A DNA stretch of 64,000 nt, taken from the NCBI RefSeq assembly GCF_002575655.3, contig NC_053039.3, positions 218,135,622 to 218,199,621 on the forward strand, given 5' to 3'. Each line of letters begins with the position of its first letter. Position 1 is the first letter of the stretch. The stretch is from Aegilops tauschii subsp. strangulata. Its lineage: Eukaryota; Streptophyta; Magnoliopsida; Poales; Poaceae. The notes under the pieces were generated by a model. That model had not been told where the DNA came from. It did not search any database and was given only the letters and a program-made list of their open reading frames with translations. Made by a program: the position numbers and the translations under genes. This document shows positions 1 through 9,174 of the stretch, piece by piece.

Positions 1-249
1 CAATTGGAATCAGTATTTTATCACGTTCTAGTGATTTTAAACAATTGTTTTCATGAGCAGAAAGTTTCTAAATTTTTCAGCAAGATCAAATAACTATTAT
101 CCAAGAAGATCCTATAGGTTTTACTTGGCACAAACACTAATTAAAACATAAAAACAAATCTAACCAGAGGCTAGATAAATTATTTATTACTAAATATCAA
201 GGATAAATATTGGGTTGCCTCCCAACAAGCGCTTTTCTTTAAAGCCTTT

Positions 250-1113
250 TTAGCTAGGCATTGAGATTTCAATGATGCTCACATAAAAGATAAGAATTAA
301 AGCGCAAAAAAGAGCATCATAAAACATGTGACAAACACATCTAAGTCTAACATACTTCCTATGCATAGGCATTTTATAAGCAAACAAATTATTATAGTAA
401 GCAAAAATTAGCATATGCAAGGAAGAAGAAAGAGACGATAGCAATCTCAACACCACGAGAGGTAATTTAGTAAGATAAAAATTTCTACAACCATATTTTC
501 CTCTCTCATAATAATTACATGTATGATCATAGGAAAATTCAACAAAATAGATATCACATAACATATTCTCAACACGATCCACATGCATGCGCAGTTGACA
601 CTCTTCCAAAATAGTGGGATTATCGTTAACTAAAGTCATGACCTCTTCAAACCCACTTTTATCAAAAATACCATAAGATTGAACAATCTCCAAATATGTG
701 GGATATAAAGTTGACACTCTTCCGAACCCACTTTCAATATTATTGCAAACACTATTATCAATCTCATATTCATCATGGGGTTTAAATAAGTTTTCAAGAT
801 CATAAGAAGAATCACCCCGGTCATGATCATTGCAACAAGTAGTAGACATAGCAAAACTAGCATCCCCAAGCTTAGGGTTTTGCATATTATTAACACAATT
901 GACATCAAGAGAATTTATAGTAAAATCATTGCAATCATGCTTTTTATTCAAAGATCTATCATGAATCACTTCATAAAGTATTTCATCACAATTTTCAGAT
1001 TCACGAATTTCAAGCAAAACTTCATAAAGATAATATAGTGCACAAAACTCACTAGCAATTGGTTCATCATAATTGGATCTCTTAAAAAGATTAGCAAGCG
1101 GATCAGGATCCAT
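250..1113 (-). CDS. 287-codon ORF in the gag position of an Athila-like element, function unknown
   Basis: The ORF is uninterrupted and starts ATG at 1113, 249 bases after the LTR end, the place where the related element at 6512-13244 starts gag. The protein (MDPDPLANLFKRSNYDEP...) does not look like gag: no retro-gag core and no zinc knuckle. It is acidic and Asn/Asp-rich in the first two thirds and hydrophobic near the C-terminus (about residues 205-240 and 262-283), so one or two membrane segments are possible. A segment DKSGFEEVMTL near residue 150 resembles DKSGFGEVKTL in the ORF at 8367-8777, which indicates common origin with the spacer/protease part of Athila-type polyproteins. It may be a remnant from a deletion joining leader to distal coding sequence, or an accessory ORF of a non-autonomous family. 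Function is not recognised. Confidence 0.5.
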   Translation of the reverse strand: MDPDPLANLFKRSNYDEPIASEFCALYYLYEVLLEIRESENCDEILYEVIHDRSLNKKHDCNDFTINSLDVNCVNNMQNPKLGDASFAMSTTCCNDHDRGDSSYDLENLFKPHDEYEIDNSVCNNIESGFGRVSTLYPTYLEIVQSYGIFDKSGFEEVMTLVNDNPTILEECQLRMHVDRVENMLCDIYFVEFSYDHTCNYYERGKYGCRNFYLTKLPLVVLRLLSSLSSSLHMLIFAYYNNLFAYKMPMHRKYVRLRCVCHMFYDALFCALILIFYVSIIEISMPS

Positions 1114-1331
1114 AGATCTTAGGTACTCTGTTTAGCAATAATTATTCCAACCAAATGAGCAAATGAGCCAAGTAAGACATCAAGGCAAACGAAAAGACGA
1201 ACAGAAGAAGGGCGAATAAAATGGCAAGGGTGAAGTGGGGGAGAGGAAAACGAGAGGCAAATGGCAAATAATGTAATGCGAGGGATAAGAGTTTGTGATG
1301 GGTACTTGGTATGTCTTGACTTGTGCGTAGA

Positions 1332-1350
1332 CTCCCCGGCAACGACGCCA
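1332..1350 (-). other. Primer-binding site, tRNA-Asp type
   Basis: The minus strand reads TGGCGTCGTTGCCGGGGAG eleven bases after the LTR end. It matches the 3' end complement of plant tRNA-Asp apart from T for C at one position, and corresponds to the sites at 6922-6940 and 33448-33466. Confidence 0.7.
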
Positions 1351-1361
1351 AAAATCCTTCT

Positions 1362-2934
1362 TGCTACCTCTTGAGAACTGCGTTGGTTTTTCCTTGAAGA
1401 GGAAAGGGTGATGCAGTAAAGTAGCGTAAGTATTTCCCTCAGTTTTGAGAACCAAGGTATCAATCCAGTAGGAGACCACGCTCAAGTCCCTCGTACCTAC
1501 ACAAACAAATAATAACCTTGCAACCAACGCGATAAAGGGGTTGTCAATCCCTTCACAGCCACTTCCAAAAGTGAGATCTTATAGAGATGATAAGATAATA
1601 TTTTTGGTATTTTTATGATAAAGACTAAAAGTAAAGAAAGCAAAATAAATGGTAATAGAAATAATGGGAGATTAATATGATAGAGAATAGACCCCGGGGC
1701 CATAGGTTTCACTAGTGGCTTCTCTCAAGAGCAAAGGTATTACGGTGGGTGAACAAATTACTGTCGAGCAATTGATAGAATTGAGCATAGTTATGAGAAT
1801 ATCTAGGCATGATCATGTATATAGGCATCACGTCCGCGACAAGTAGACCAACTCCTGCCTGCATCTACTTATATTACTCCACACATCGACCGCTATCCAG
1901 CATACATCTAGAGTATTAAGTTCATAAGAACAGAGTAACGCATTAGGCAAGATGACATGATGTAGATGGATAAACTCAAGCAATATGATATAAACCCCAT
2001 CTTTTTATCCTCTATGGCAACAATACAATACGTGTCGTTTCCCCTTCTGTCAGTGGGATCGAGCACCGCATGATTGAACCCAAAGCTAAGCACTTCTCCC
2101 ATTGCAAGAAAGATCAATCTAGTAGGCCAAACCAAACTGATAATTCGAAGAGACTTGCAAAGATAACAAATCATACATAAAAGAATTCAGAGGAGATTCA
2201 AATATTGTTCATAGATAATCTTGATCATAAACCCCCAATTCATCGGATCTCGACAAACACACCGCAAAAGAGAGTTACATCGAATAGATCTCCAAGAGAA
2301 TCGAGGAGAACTTTGTATTGAGATCCAAAGAGAGAGAAGAAGCCATCTAGCTAATAACTATGGACCCGAAGGTCTGAGGTAAACTACTCACACATCATCG
2401 GAGAGGCTATGGTGTTGATGTAGAAGCCCTCCGTGATCGATGCCCCCTCCGGCGGAGCACCGTAAAAGGCCCCAAGATGGGATCTCACGGATACAGAGAG
2501 TTGCGGTGGTGGAAATAGGGTTTCATCATGCTCCTGGATGTTTTTGAAGTATAAGAGTATATATAGGCGAAGGAAGTCGGTCAGGGGAGCCACGAGGGGC
2601 CCACGAGGGTGGGGGCGCGCCCAGGGGGCAGGCGCGCCTCCCTGCCTCGTGGCCTCCTCGTTGGTTGCTTGAAGTCCACTCCAAGTCCTCTGGATCACGT
2701 TTGTTCCAAAAATCACGCTCCCGAAGGTTTCATTCCGTTTGGACTCCGCTTGATATTCCTTTTCTACGGAACACTGAAATAGGAAAAAAAACAGCAATTT
2801 GCACTGGGCCTTGGGTTAGTAGGTTAGTCCCAAAAATAATATAAAAGTGTATAATAAAGCCCATTAAACATCCAAAACAGAATATATAATAGCATGGAAC
2901 AATAAAAAATTATAGATACGTTGGAGACGTATCA
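1362..2934 (-). repeat. LTR (1573 bp) of the leftmost Athila-like element
   Basis: On the minus strand the LTR opens TGATACGTCTCCAACGTATC at 2934 and ends GGTAGCA at 1362, giving the usual TG...CA ends. It shares blocks with the LTRs at 11656-13244, 33478-35056 and 48431 onward: the 'ttttgggactaacctatt' stretch, the 'acctacgggtccata' block and the TCGATG-type stretch before the end. The right flank begins atgac; the matching target duplication would lie outside the window. Confidence 0.8.
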
Positions 2935-2939
2935 ATGAC

Positions 2940-3330
2940 GTGGTAAAAAACTTGGCCTGTTTGACGAAAGTTTGGACACACACCCCTCAGAAACCGGAGC
3001 AACTCACTAGAAGGCTCGTGGTTCCGAGAGGGAACAATGCATGTTTGATGACGAACGGGAGATAGCTTCCTCTTACGGCCTTCAATTTTTTTCTATGTTT
3101 AATGTGCACTAGTACAACTGTCATGTGAAAAATTGGAAAATTTCAGGGGTCATTTGACCTTTTAAAGACATTTAAGTGATTTTCTAGCCATTTAATGACT
3201 GTAATTCAAATTTGAACTACATCTACATGCAACGGCTAACCATAATGGTTTGAAAAATCATCAGACGATGTAAATATCTATTGTTCAAAACAGAAAATGT
3301 AAAGATCTGGCAAGACAACCGGCCCCCACA
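2940..3330 (-). repeat. Diverged, inverted copy of the 505-bp repeat
   Basis: This gene-free stretch matches, in reverse orientation, parts of the array unit at 28974-33334. Shared blocks in order are 'aaaccggagc', a 'gacgaa...cctctta...cttcaattttttttct' stretch and 'aattcaaatttgaactaca'. The match is patchy. It ties this CACTA-like segment to the one at about 25400-33334. Confidence 0.6.
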
Positions 3331-3536
3331 TGATTGGCTCTCTATCTCGCGGCTCGAGGTTTGGTGGGTGAGTGGCGGGGATCATTAATCAGACACGGTT
3401 CTGTATTGGAAACCATCAGCTATTGTGTTCACAGACGGATTTTGCTGCGGGAATCGTGTGTAATTCAAACTACAGTACTCGTAAATTCCGGCGGCCGACA
3501 TGTGTACTGTCCCCGTGGATCTAGATTCTGGCCGCC

Positions 3537-3544
3537 AATAAATA
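3537..3544 (+). promoter_or_regulatory. TATA-like element upstream of the 3641 gene
   Basis: AATAAATA lies about 100 bases upstream of the ATG at 3641 in otherwise G/C-rich sequence, a plausible core promoter spacing with a leader of about 70 bases. The match to TATAAA is imperfect. Confidence 0.35.
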
Positions 3545-3598
3545 CTACCTTGCTCACGTCGTCCCGCCTGCATTCTCATCTACATCCTCCCCTCGCTC

Positions 3599-3599
3599 G

Positions 3600-3638
<39 letters not shown>
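3599..3638 (+). repeat. (CT)n microsatellite in the 5' leader
   Basis: An almost perfect run of about 18-19 CT units ends two bases before gccATGg at 3641. CT/GA runs are common in plant 5' leaders and can influence expression; no role is shown here. Confidence 0.9.
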
Positions 3639-3640
<2 letters not shown>

Positions 3641-4215
3641 ATGGCACCGCCGGTCTGCCCACGCGCTGACGAGGAGATGCCGCCCCCCGAGTACGCTCAC
3701 TCGAATAGCAACGACGAGGACCCCTACGCGCCACCGGGCGAGGTTGCGCCGGACCCCCCAACTTTGGATTGGTTTTGGGGCCAGTACAATCTTTGTTTGT
3801 GGAAGTCGCTGCCGCCGGCTGAGAAAGCTTGGCAGGTGGCATTCAAGAAGGAGATGGCAGAGGAGGACGCCGCCTGGAAAAAGGAGGCGGCGGAGCTTTG
3901 GGGGCGGGCGCGTCGTCGTGCCGAGGAGGTGTACGAAGATGGTACTTCACGAGGAAGGTCATAGGCGCTGGGTGCCTCGTTGCTGCGTGGAGGTGGGCCG
4001 ATAAGCTCCAGCGTGCCACCAACGAGGAGCTCCGCTGGGCGCCCAACGAAATGGCAAGATCGTTCGCGCGCGTCCGCCAACAAGAGGCAGATCGGTACGT
4101 CAAGCGCTGCGAGGCGGAGGAGGCGGAGTACTGCCTCCACACTGGGAAGACGCCGCGCACCAGGGAGCTGCTGGCGAGGGGCTGCCGGAATACTGGCCCC
4201 AGGAGGGATTATTAG
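3641..4215 (+). pseudogene. Frameshifted Glu/Trp/Arg-rich cargo gene in CACTA-like element 1
   Basis: The ATG at 3641 sits in a strong plant start context (gccATGgc). The first frame runs 107 codons (MAPPVCPRADEEMPPPEY...) with an acidic, proline-rich start, then a Trp-containing helix-rich stretch (DWFWGQYNLCLWKSLPPAEKAW) followed by Lys/Glu-rich sequence, and stops at 3964. The same kind of Glu/Arg-rich coding continues in another frame (ADKLQRATNEEL ... ELLARGC) to a stop at 4213-4215. One indel between about 3935 and 3985 therefore probably broke a protein of about 190 residues. An unrecognised intron is the alternative. No known domain is recognised. With an upstream TATA-like box and a convergent gene at 4590-5324, it looks like transposon cargo. 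Confidence 0.5.
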
Positions 4216-4589
4216 TTTTAGTATTGTTCGTTTTCAATTTTATGCATTGTACCTAGTACTTAAGTATCATCACATATATGTGATGATATTATATATATAT
4301 ATATTCTGTGATGAACTAATGAACAATTAATATATATATTATGAATTCCATTTTCTATCTTTTTTTGTATACTAATTTGAATCTTGCTGTTATCATCCAC
4401 ATATAGAGAATGGAAAGCGTATATACACACATTGAAACAGAACATATAAGAACGGAAAGCAGAGTACACACATTGAAACAGAGGAATAAACAGAGCAATA
4501 CTATGATTGCTGTGAATACATAGCTATCCACGTCGAAACGACTCAACAAAATAAAACGCGTCCATGAGACCATGACCAGCAGCCCTTGC
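4216..4589. other. Intergenic space between two convergent cargo genes
   Basis: A/T-rich, with a TA-rich run near 4285-4302 and no ORF that looks real. It probably holds the 3' ends of both flanking genes. No polyadenylation signal stands out. Confidence 0.5.
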
Positions 4590-5324
4590 CTACAGTAGCT
4601 CTTGGCTCTGCCTGAACTCGTGCAGGCGTTTGTCCAAGCGGTTGACACGCTCGCGGTACATCTGGAGCGCGATCTCGAGCTCCAAGTTGGCTATTTAATC
4701 AGAGATCACCAGCTCGAGGATACAATAGCCATGTTCCTCTACTGCGTCCAGGTGGACACCTGGGCCAAGGAGGCGGTCGAGCGTACGGACCAGCGCGTTG
4801 GCGTCCAGCGGGCCGCGGACAAGGCGAACAGCGGCACCCATGCGAACGGCGCGGCGGGCGTCCGGTGCAAGTACGACGCGGAGGGCCTCTGCCCACTCCT
4901 GGCGAGGAATGGGGGTACTGACGGGACATGTACCCAGCTGCGACGCCGTGTCGATAGTAGGCAAGTGCCGATGGATCCGCTCTTGCTGTGCGGCGCGCCG
5001 CGCCTCTCGCTCTGTGGCGCTCCAACGGTCTCGCCGTGCGGTGAGCCGCAACCTATCAGCACAGACGCGCCTAGCTTGCTCTACGGCGCGCCATCGATCA
5101 TGTTGTGCGGTGAGCTGCAGCCTGTCGGCGCTGACATGCCTATCTTGGTCCGCGACGCTCAAGTGCCATGCGCCAAAGGTCTGCTCAACCCTGGCGATGA
5201 CGCGCATCACGATGTTGTCCATTGTGTTGCCGGGGAGCGCCTCGGCCTCGACGGGCCGTGGCGCCTGCTCGTTTTCCTCGTCGACGAGGTTGACGGCAGA
5301 GGCGGCGCTTTGGTGGGTTGGCAT
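4590..5324 (-). pseudogene. Arg/Ala-rich coiled-coil-like ORF with one in-frame stop
   Basis: From ATG at 5324 the minus frame gives 209 codons (MPTHQSAASAVNLVDEENEQ...) ending ILELVISD at a TAA (4697-4695). The same frame continues 34 codons as IANLELEIALQMYRERVNRL and on to a TAG at 4592-4590. The tail is strongly helical, so the TAA probably truncated a protein of about 244 residues. Within the protein a segment around HLSVADQDRHVSADRLQLTAQHDRW recurs in degenerate form (RRVCADRLRLTARRDRWSAT), giving two or three internal repeats. Composition is high in Arg, Ala and Leu with no known catalytic motif. It is convergent with the 3641 gene and lies inside the CACTA-like element. Function unknown. 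Confidence 0.45.
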
Positions 5325-6079
5325 GCTTGGAAAAGGTGGATGTGCTACATGCTGTGCTTGTCGCCTCCGTGCGTCGCGCGACGCCTAGGTTTATGCGCAA
5401 TATCACTGGGTGGTGGGAAACAAGTGAGGAAATGGCGGGAAATGGTGGCGTGTTCATAAAACACCATCAATTAATGGAAACGTAGCATAGAAGGAACATC
5501 GAGCTAGCACAAGAAGTAGATGATGATCAGATGAACACGGACCACACTAGGGAACCCATCGGTGATGAATTCATCAATCGCAAACGGTTGAATACTAGCA
5601 AGCGTTTGCCCACAACACAGACGGCTTATTCCATCACAAATAGGTCGGATGGATCAACTGTATGCCATGTATCACGCATTGTCAAAAATTAATGCGGTAC
5701 ACCTTCTTTAACATGTGTTAAAAAATAAAATAAATAAAAAACAAGGACCTCGAGGTTAACTTAACTCATGGGATGGATCATCCAGGTCAAAGGTTATTTA
5801 ATTTGACCGGGATGACCCATCTCATCAGTTAATTTAACATCAAGACAACTTCCCATCCAGTCACCCATCTGATGGCTGCTCCAGCCTGAGCGCACTTAAC
5901 TTGAGAGTTCTCTTAGATGAGCTATTGGTGGAACAGCTAGTCCTTGCTGATATAGGATGCCTCTTCGCATCCTTATGGCCAATAGATGTTGTGTAGACAG
6001 AGCATATCACATACGTCTTATTAGAAGCAATCGTCTGTGTTATTATCGGTCTTCGCACACATTTCTGATTACAGACCTG
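5325..6079. other. Non-coding interior of CACTA-like element 1
   Basis: Positions 5508-5533 match, with one mismatch, the stop codon and 3' flank of the exonuclease-like gene at 25422-26114. Positions 5565-5660 match, inverted, 26660-26750, including 'caagcgtttgccc' and 'acggcttattccatcacaaa'. Positions 5760-5870 contain a short inverted pair around ggatggatcatccaggtc and gaccgggatgacccat. No gene is seen. Confidence 0.55.
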
Positions 6080-6400
6080 TTTGCCGCGTATCACACACAT
6101 CTTGATATATTGAACCGTTTCTGTTCTCTTGTCTCAACGCAAACAGTTCATCCGAGTGAACCGCATGCCGTATATCGCACACACCTTGATCTGGCTGACT
6201 GTTTCTTTTGTGTTGCCTAATCACAAACAGTTCATCCGAGTGAAACGTAAGCCGTATATCGCACACGCCTTCATCTGGATGCCCGTTTCTTTTGTTCTGC
6301 CACATCGCAAACAGTTAATTGAACTGAACCGTATGCCCAACATCGCACACGCAACTAAAATCTGAACCGTGTTTGATGCATCCTCCATCGCAAACGTTTT
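6080..6400. repeat. Subterminal tandem repeats, about 85-bp units
   Basis: The block 'cgcaaacagttcatccgagt' followed by a 'gtatatcgcacacgcc' block recurs near 6136, 6221 and 6306, with a more diverged unit before 6136. Spacing is 83-86 bases. Arrays like this next to a terminus are typical transposase-binding subterminal regions of CACTA elements. Confidence 0.75.
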
Positions 6401-6494
6401 GCACCTTTTTTGACGGTTTTTTACACCACCGTTTGCGATTAATGCATCACAGATAGTTTCATAGAAGGGTCTCTGATTGTAGTGTCGCGTTAGC

Positions 6495-6511
6495 AACAAC
6501 CTGCAGTAGTG
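6495..6511 (-). repeat. CACTA-type terminal sequence
   Basis: On the minus strand the end reads CACTACTGCAGGTTGTTGC. LTR-homologous sequence resumes immediately at 6512 with cac, the expected 3-bp target duplication, but the left flank is outside the window so this cannot be confirmed. A second candidate end, CACTACAATCAGAGACC, lies at 6484 but leaves 27 unexplained bases before the LTR sequence. Confidence 0.55.
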
Positions 6512-6910
6512 CACTAGTGAAATCTATGGCCCCCGGGTCTCTTCTTTATCATATTTGCCTTCGAGATCTATTTTTATTTCCTTTTATTTTCAGATCTATT
6601 AATCCAATAACCAAAAATACCTTGCTGCAATTTATTGCTATTTATTTTATCTCACATTCCCGTGAGATCTATTTATCCAATCTACTACAATTTTATCTAT
6701 CTTTTTAGCTGGGAGGGATTGACAACCCCTCTTTTACATCGGGTTGCAAGTATTTGTTCTTTTTGTGCAGGTACCATTTACGTGGTGTTGCGTGGTTCTC
6801 CTACTGGTTCGATAACCTTGATCTCATCCCTGAGGGAAATACCTACCTTAGCTGTGCTGCATCATCCCTTCCTCTTTTGGGGAAATACCGACGTAGTTCA
6901 AGCCGCATCA
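6512..6910 (+). repeat. Truncated 5' LTR (last 399 bp)
   Basis: It aligns with 12846-13244 from 'cactagtgaaatctaygg' to 'ttcaagccgcatca' with scattered substitutions and small indels. The break is at the CACTA-like terminus, not random decay. Confidence 0.9.
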
Positions 6911-6921
6911 AAAGGAATTTC

Positions 6922-6940
6922 TGGCGCCGTTGCTGGGGAG
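6922..6940 (+). other. Primer-binding site, tRNA-Asp type
   Basis: TGGCGCCGTTGCTGGGGAG begins 11 bases after the LTR end. It differs from the usual TGGCGCCGTTGCCGGGGA at one base. Confidence 0.75.
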
Positions 6941-7122
6941 ACATCATCAACGTCTACCAGGTTCCTAATCACAAATCTCATCTCCTTGCAATTTACATTA
7001 TTTGCCATTTGCCTTTCATCTCCCCCACTTCACAAAAATTTGTCGTTTTATTCTCCCTCCTTTTCGTTCGCCGTTTTCTCGACATATCTATTTTTTTGTG
7101 CAATCTTGTTTGCGTAGTTGCG

Positions 7123-8277
7123 ATGTCTCAAGAAAATACCAAGTTGTGTGATTTTTCCAATACCAATAATAATGATTTTATTAGCACTCCGATTGCTCCT
7201 CCCGCCACTAGTGCGGAGTCTTGTGATATTAATGCTGCTTTGTTGAATCTCGTAATGGAAGATCAGTTTTCCGGTACTCCTAATGAGGATGCCGCGTCCC
7301 ATCTTAACACATTCGTGGAATTATGTGATATGCAAAAGAAAAAATATGTGGACAATGATATTGTTAAGTTGAAATTATTCCCGTTTTCTTTGCGAGATCG
7401 TGCAAAAATTTGGTTTTCTTCTTTGCCTCGCAATAGTATTGATTCTTGGGATAAATGCAAGGATGCTTTTGTTACTAAGTATTTTCCGCCCGCGAAAATT
7501 ATTTCCCTTAGAACACAAATCATGAAGTTTAAGCAACTTAAGCATGAACATGTTGCGCAATCTTGGGAAATAATGAAATTGATGCTAATAAATTGTCCTA
7601 CTCATGGTTTAAATCTTTGGATGATCATACAATTTTTTATGTGGGATTGAATTTTGTTTCTAGAAATCTTTTAGATTCCGCCATGGGTAGTACTTTTATG
7701 GAAATTACTTTTGGTGAAGCTACTAATTTGCTTGATAATACTATGGCAAATTATTCACAATAGCATCCCGAAAGAGCTCCTATTAGTAAAAAGGTTAATT
7801 CGATTGAAGAAATAAATTCTTTGAGTGAAAAAGTTGGTGCTCTTATGAAATTGGTTGCTAATAAAAATGCTCCTATTGATCTTAATGATGTGCCTTTGTC
7901 TACTTTGATTGAGCAAAATAGTGATGTCGTAGATGTGAATTTTTTTCGTGAAACAATTTTAATAACAATGCTTATAGAGGTAATTTTAATCCTAGACCTT
8001 TTCCAGGAAATTCCTCTAATAATTATGGTAATTCATATGGTAATCCTTCTAATAATAATAACAGGAACACCTCTAATCTTGAGAATAATATTAAAGAATT
8101 TATCAATGCTCAAAAGAATTTTAATATTACGATAGAAGAAAAGTTGAGTAAGATTGATGATGTGTCTAGAAGCATTGATATAATTTCTCATGATGTAGAA
8201 AACCTCAAGATGAATTTTTTTGTGCCTAAGGTTGAGGAATCAATTAAAGCTTTATATGTTTCTATGGATGAAAGTTA
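7123..8277 (+). pseudogene. Athila-type gag, frameshifted
   Basis: ATG at 7123 (MSQENTKLCDF...) opens 213 bases after the LTR. The first frame holds the retro-gag core: EDAASHLNTFVELCD, KLKLFPFSLRDRAKIWFSSL and SWDKCKDAFVTKYFPP (about residues 60-125), the helical capsid region of Gypsy gag. Frame is lost near 7560-7640, resumes (FVSRNLLDSAMGSTFMEITF), meets an in-frame stop at 7761-7763, continues as SIEEINSLSEKVGALMKL, and shifts again near 7940 into an Asn/Gly/Pro-rich linker (NFNPRPFPGNSSNNYGNSYG) and a coiled-coil tail ending at a TAG at 8277. At least two frameshifts and one stop make it non-functional. Normal role: capsid protein for reverse-transcribing particles. Confidence 0.85.
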
Positions 8278-8366
8278 GAAAAGAACCGCTTGCTTAGGGC
8301 TAAAAGAGAATTTTTAGAAAGAGCGATTTCCAGCGATTGCTTTTATAAAATGGTGAAGATCTTAAA

Positions 8367-9174
8367 ATGATTGGTGTTTCTTCTATTGATTCCTTGTTTT
8401 GTAAAATTAAGATTGATGATAAAGGGACTGAAGAAGAGTCAACTTTAGTTAGAAGGCGTCCCGATAATTTGGAGGGTGAAAATCTTGTTGAAAAAATTGA
8501 TAAAAGTGGGTTTGGAGAGGTCAAAACTTTAACTAGTGATGTGCCCACTCTTTTTGATTACAAAGACTTTAATTATGATAATTGTTCTTTGATTGATTGT
8601 ATTTCTTTGTTTCAATCCATGACAAATTCACCTCGTGCTTATGAACAAAATAAAGCTTTTACTAAACATATCGTTGATGCTATGATGAAAGCTTTGGAAG
8701 AAAAGTTGGAATTAGAGTTTTCAATTCCTAGAAAATTACATGATGAATGGGAACCTACTATCAAAGTCAAGATTTAAAATTATGAGTGTTTTGCTTTATG
8801 TGACTTGGGTGCTAGTGTGATGTGCTTGGTCTCACCAAATTGAAGAGTGTTCTTTAAATTTGCACTTGGCAGATTCTACTATTAAAAAACCTTTGGGAAG
8901 AATTAATGATTTTATTATTATTGCAAATATGATTTATGTGCCCATAGATTTTATTGTTCTTGATATTGATTGCAACCCGTCTTGTCCAATTATACTTGGT
9001 AGACCATTTTTACGTACTATTGGCGCCGTGATTGATATGAAAGAAGGCAATATTAAATTTCAATTTCCACTAAGGAAGGGTATGGAACACTTTCCTAGAA
9101 CAAGAATTAAGCTACCATATGAATCAATCATGAGGGCATCTTATGGATCTAGAAATAAGGATGACAATACTTGA
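8367..9174 (+). pseudogene. Athila-type spacer and aspartic-protease region, broken
   Basis: ORF 8367-8777 gives 136 codons with DKSGFGEVKTL and a helical segment ending IKVKI. After a stop the frame reads NYECFALCDLGASVMCL, in which DLGAS is the active-site loop of an Athila-type aspartic protease. A frameshift follows, then ORF 8860-9174 (104 codons) containing PIILGRPFLRTIGAVIDMKEG, the second half of the protease fold including the ILGR loop. Family members cut the gag polyprotein. The stop at 8776 and the later shift rule out an intact enzyme. Coding stops at 9174 with no RT downstream. Confidence 0.8.

Larger units (their letters stand above)
1..2934 (-). mobile_element. Athila-like Gypsy LTR retrotransposon, 5' LTR and partial internal region
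   Basis: Reading the minus strand, an LTR runs from 2934 to 1362, a primer-binding site follows at 1350-1332, then an ORF (1113-250), then A/T-rich non-coding DNA to the left edge. After the ORF comes a block equivalent to 'gcgcttgttgggaggcaaccc', which in the other Athila-like element of this window follows the protease (about 9215). Most of gag-protease therefore appears absent here. The element continues beyond base 1, so its 3' LTR is not visible. It abuts CACTA-like sequence at 2935 and probably inserted into it. The family label is recalled from Triticeae repeats of this LTR type; Sabrina- or WHAM-like is likely but unverified. Confidence 0.8.
2935..6511. mobile_element. CACTA-like DNA transposon 1, right-hand portion
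   Basis: The right end reads CACTACTGCAGG on the minus strand at 6511 and abuts exactly the point where LTR homology of the next element begins (6512), so 6511 looks like a true terminus. Inside it lie about four spaced copies of an 80-85-bp subterminal repeat (6080-6400), two cargo-type genes (3641-4215 and 4590-5324) and a diverged copy of the 505-bp repeat that forms the array at 28974-33334. No transposase is visible. The left end is missing; the LTR element at 1-2934 probably inserted into it. CACTA assignment rests on the terminal motif and subterminal repeats only; a Harbinger-type element, which also makes 3-bp duplications, is not fully excluded. Confidence 0.55.

Noticed and set aside
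3300..3640. Plus-strand ORF 3334-3669 containing a Leu/Ser run
   Set aside because: Its end is the (CT)n microsatellite and it overlaps the promoter and start of the better supported 3641 gene.
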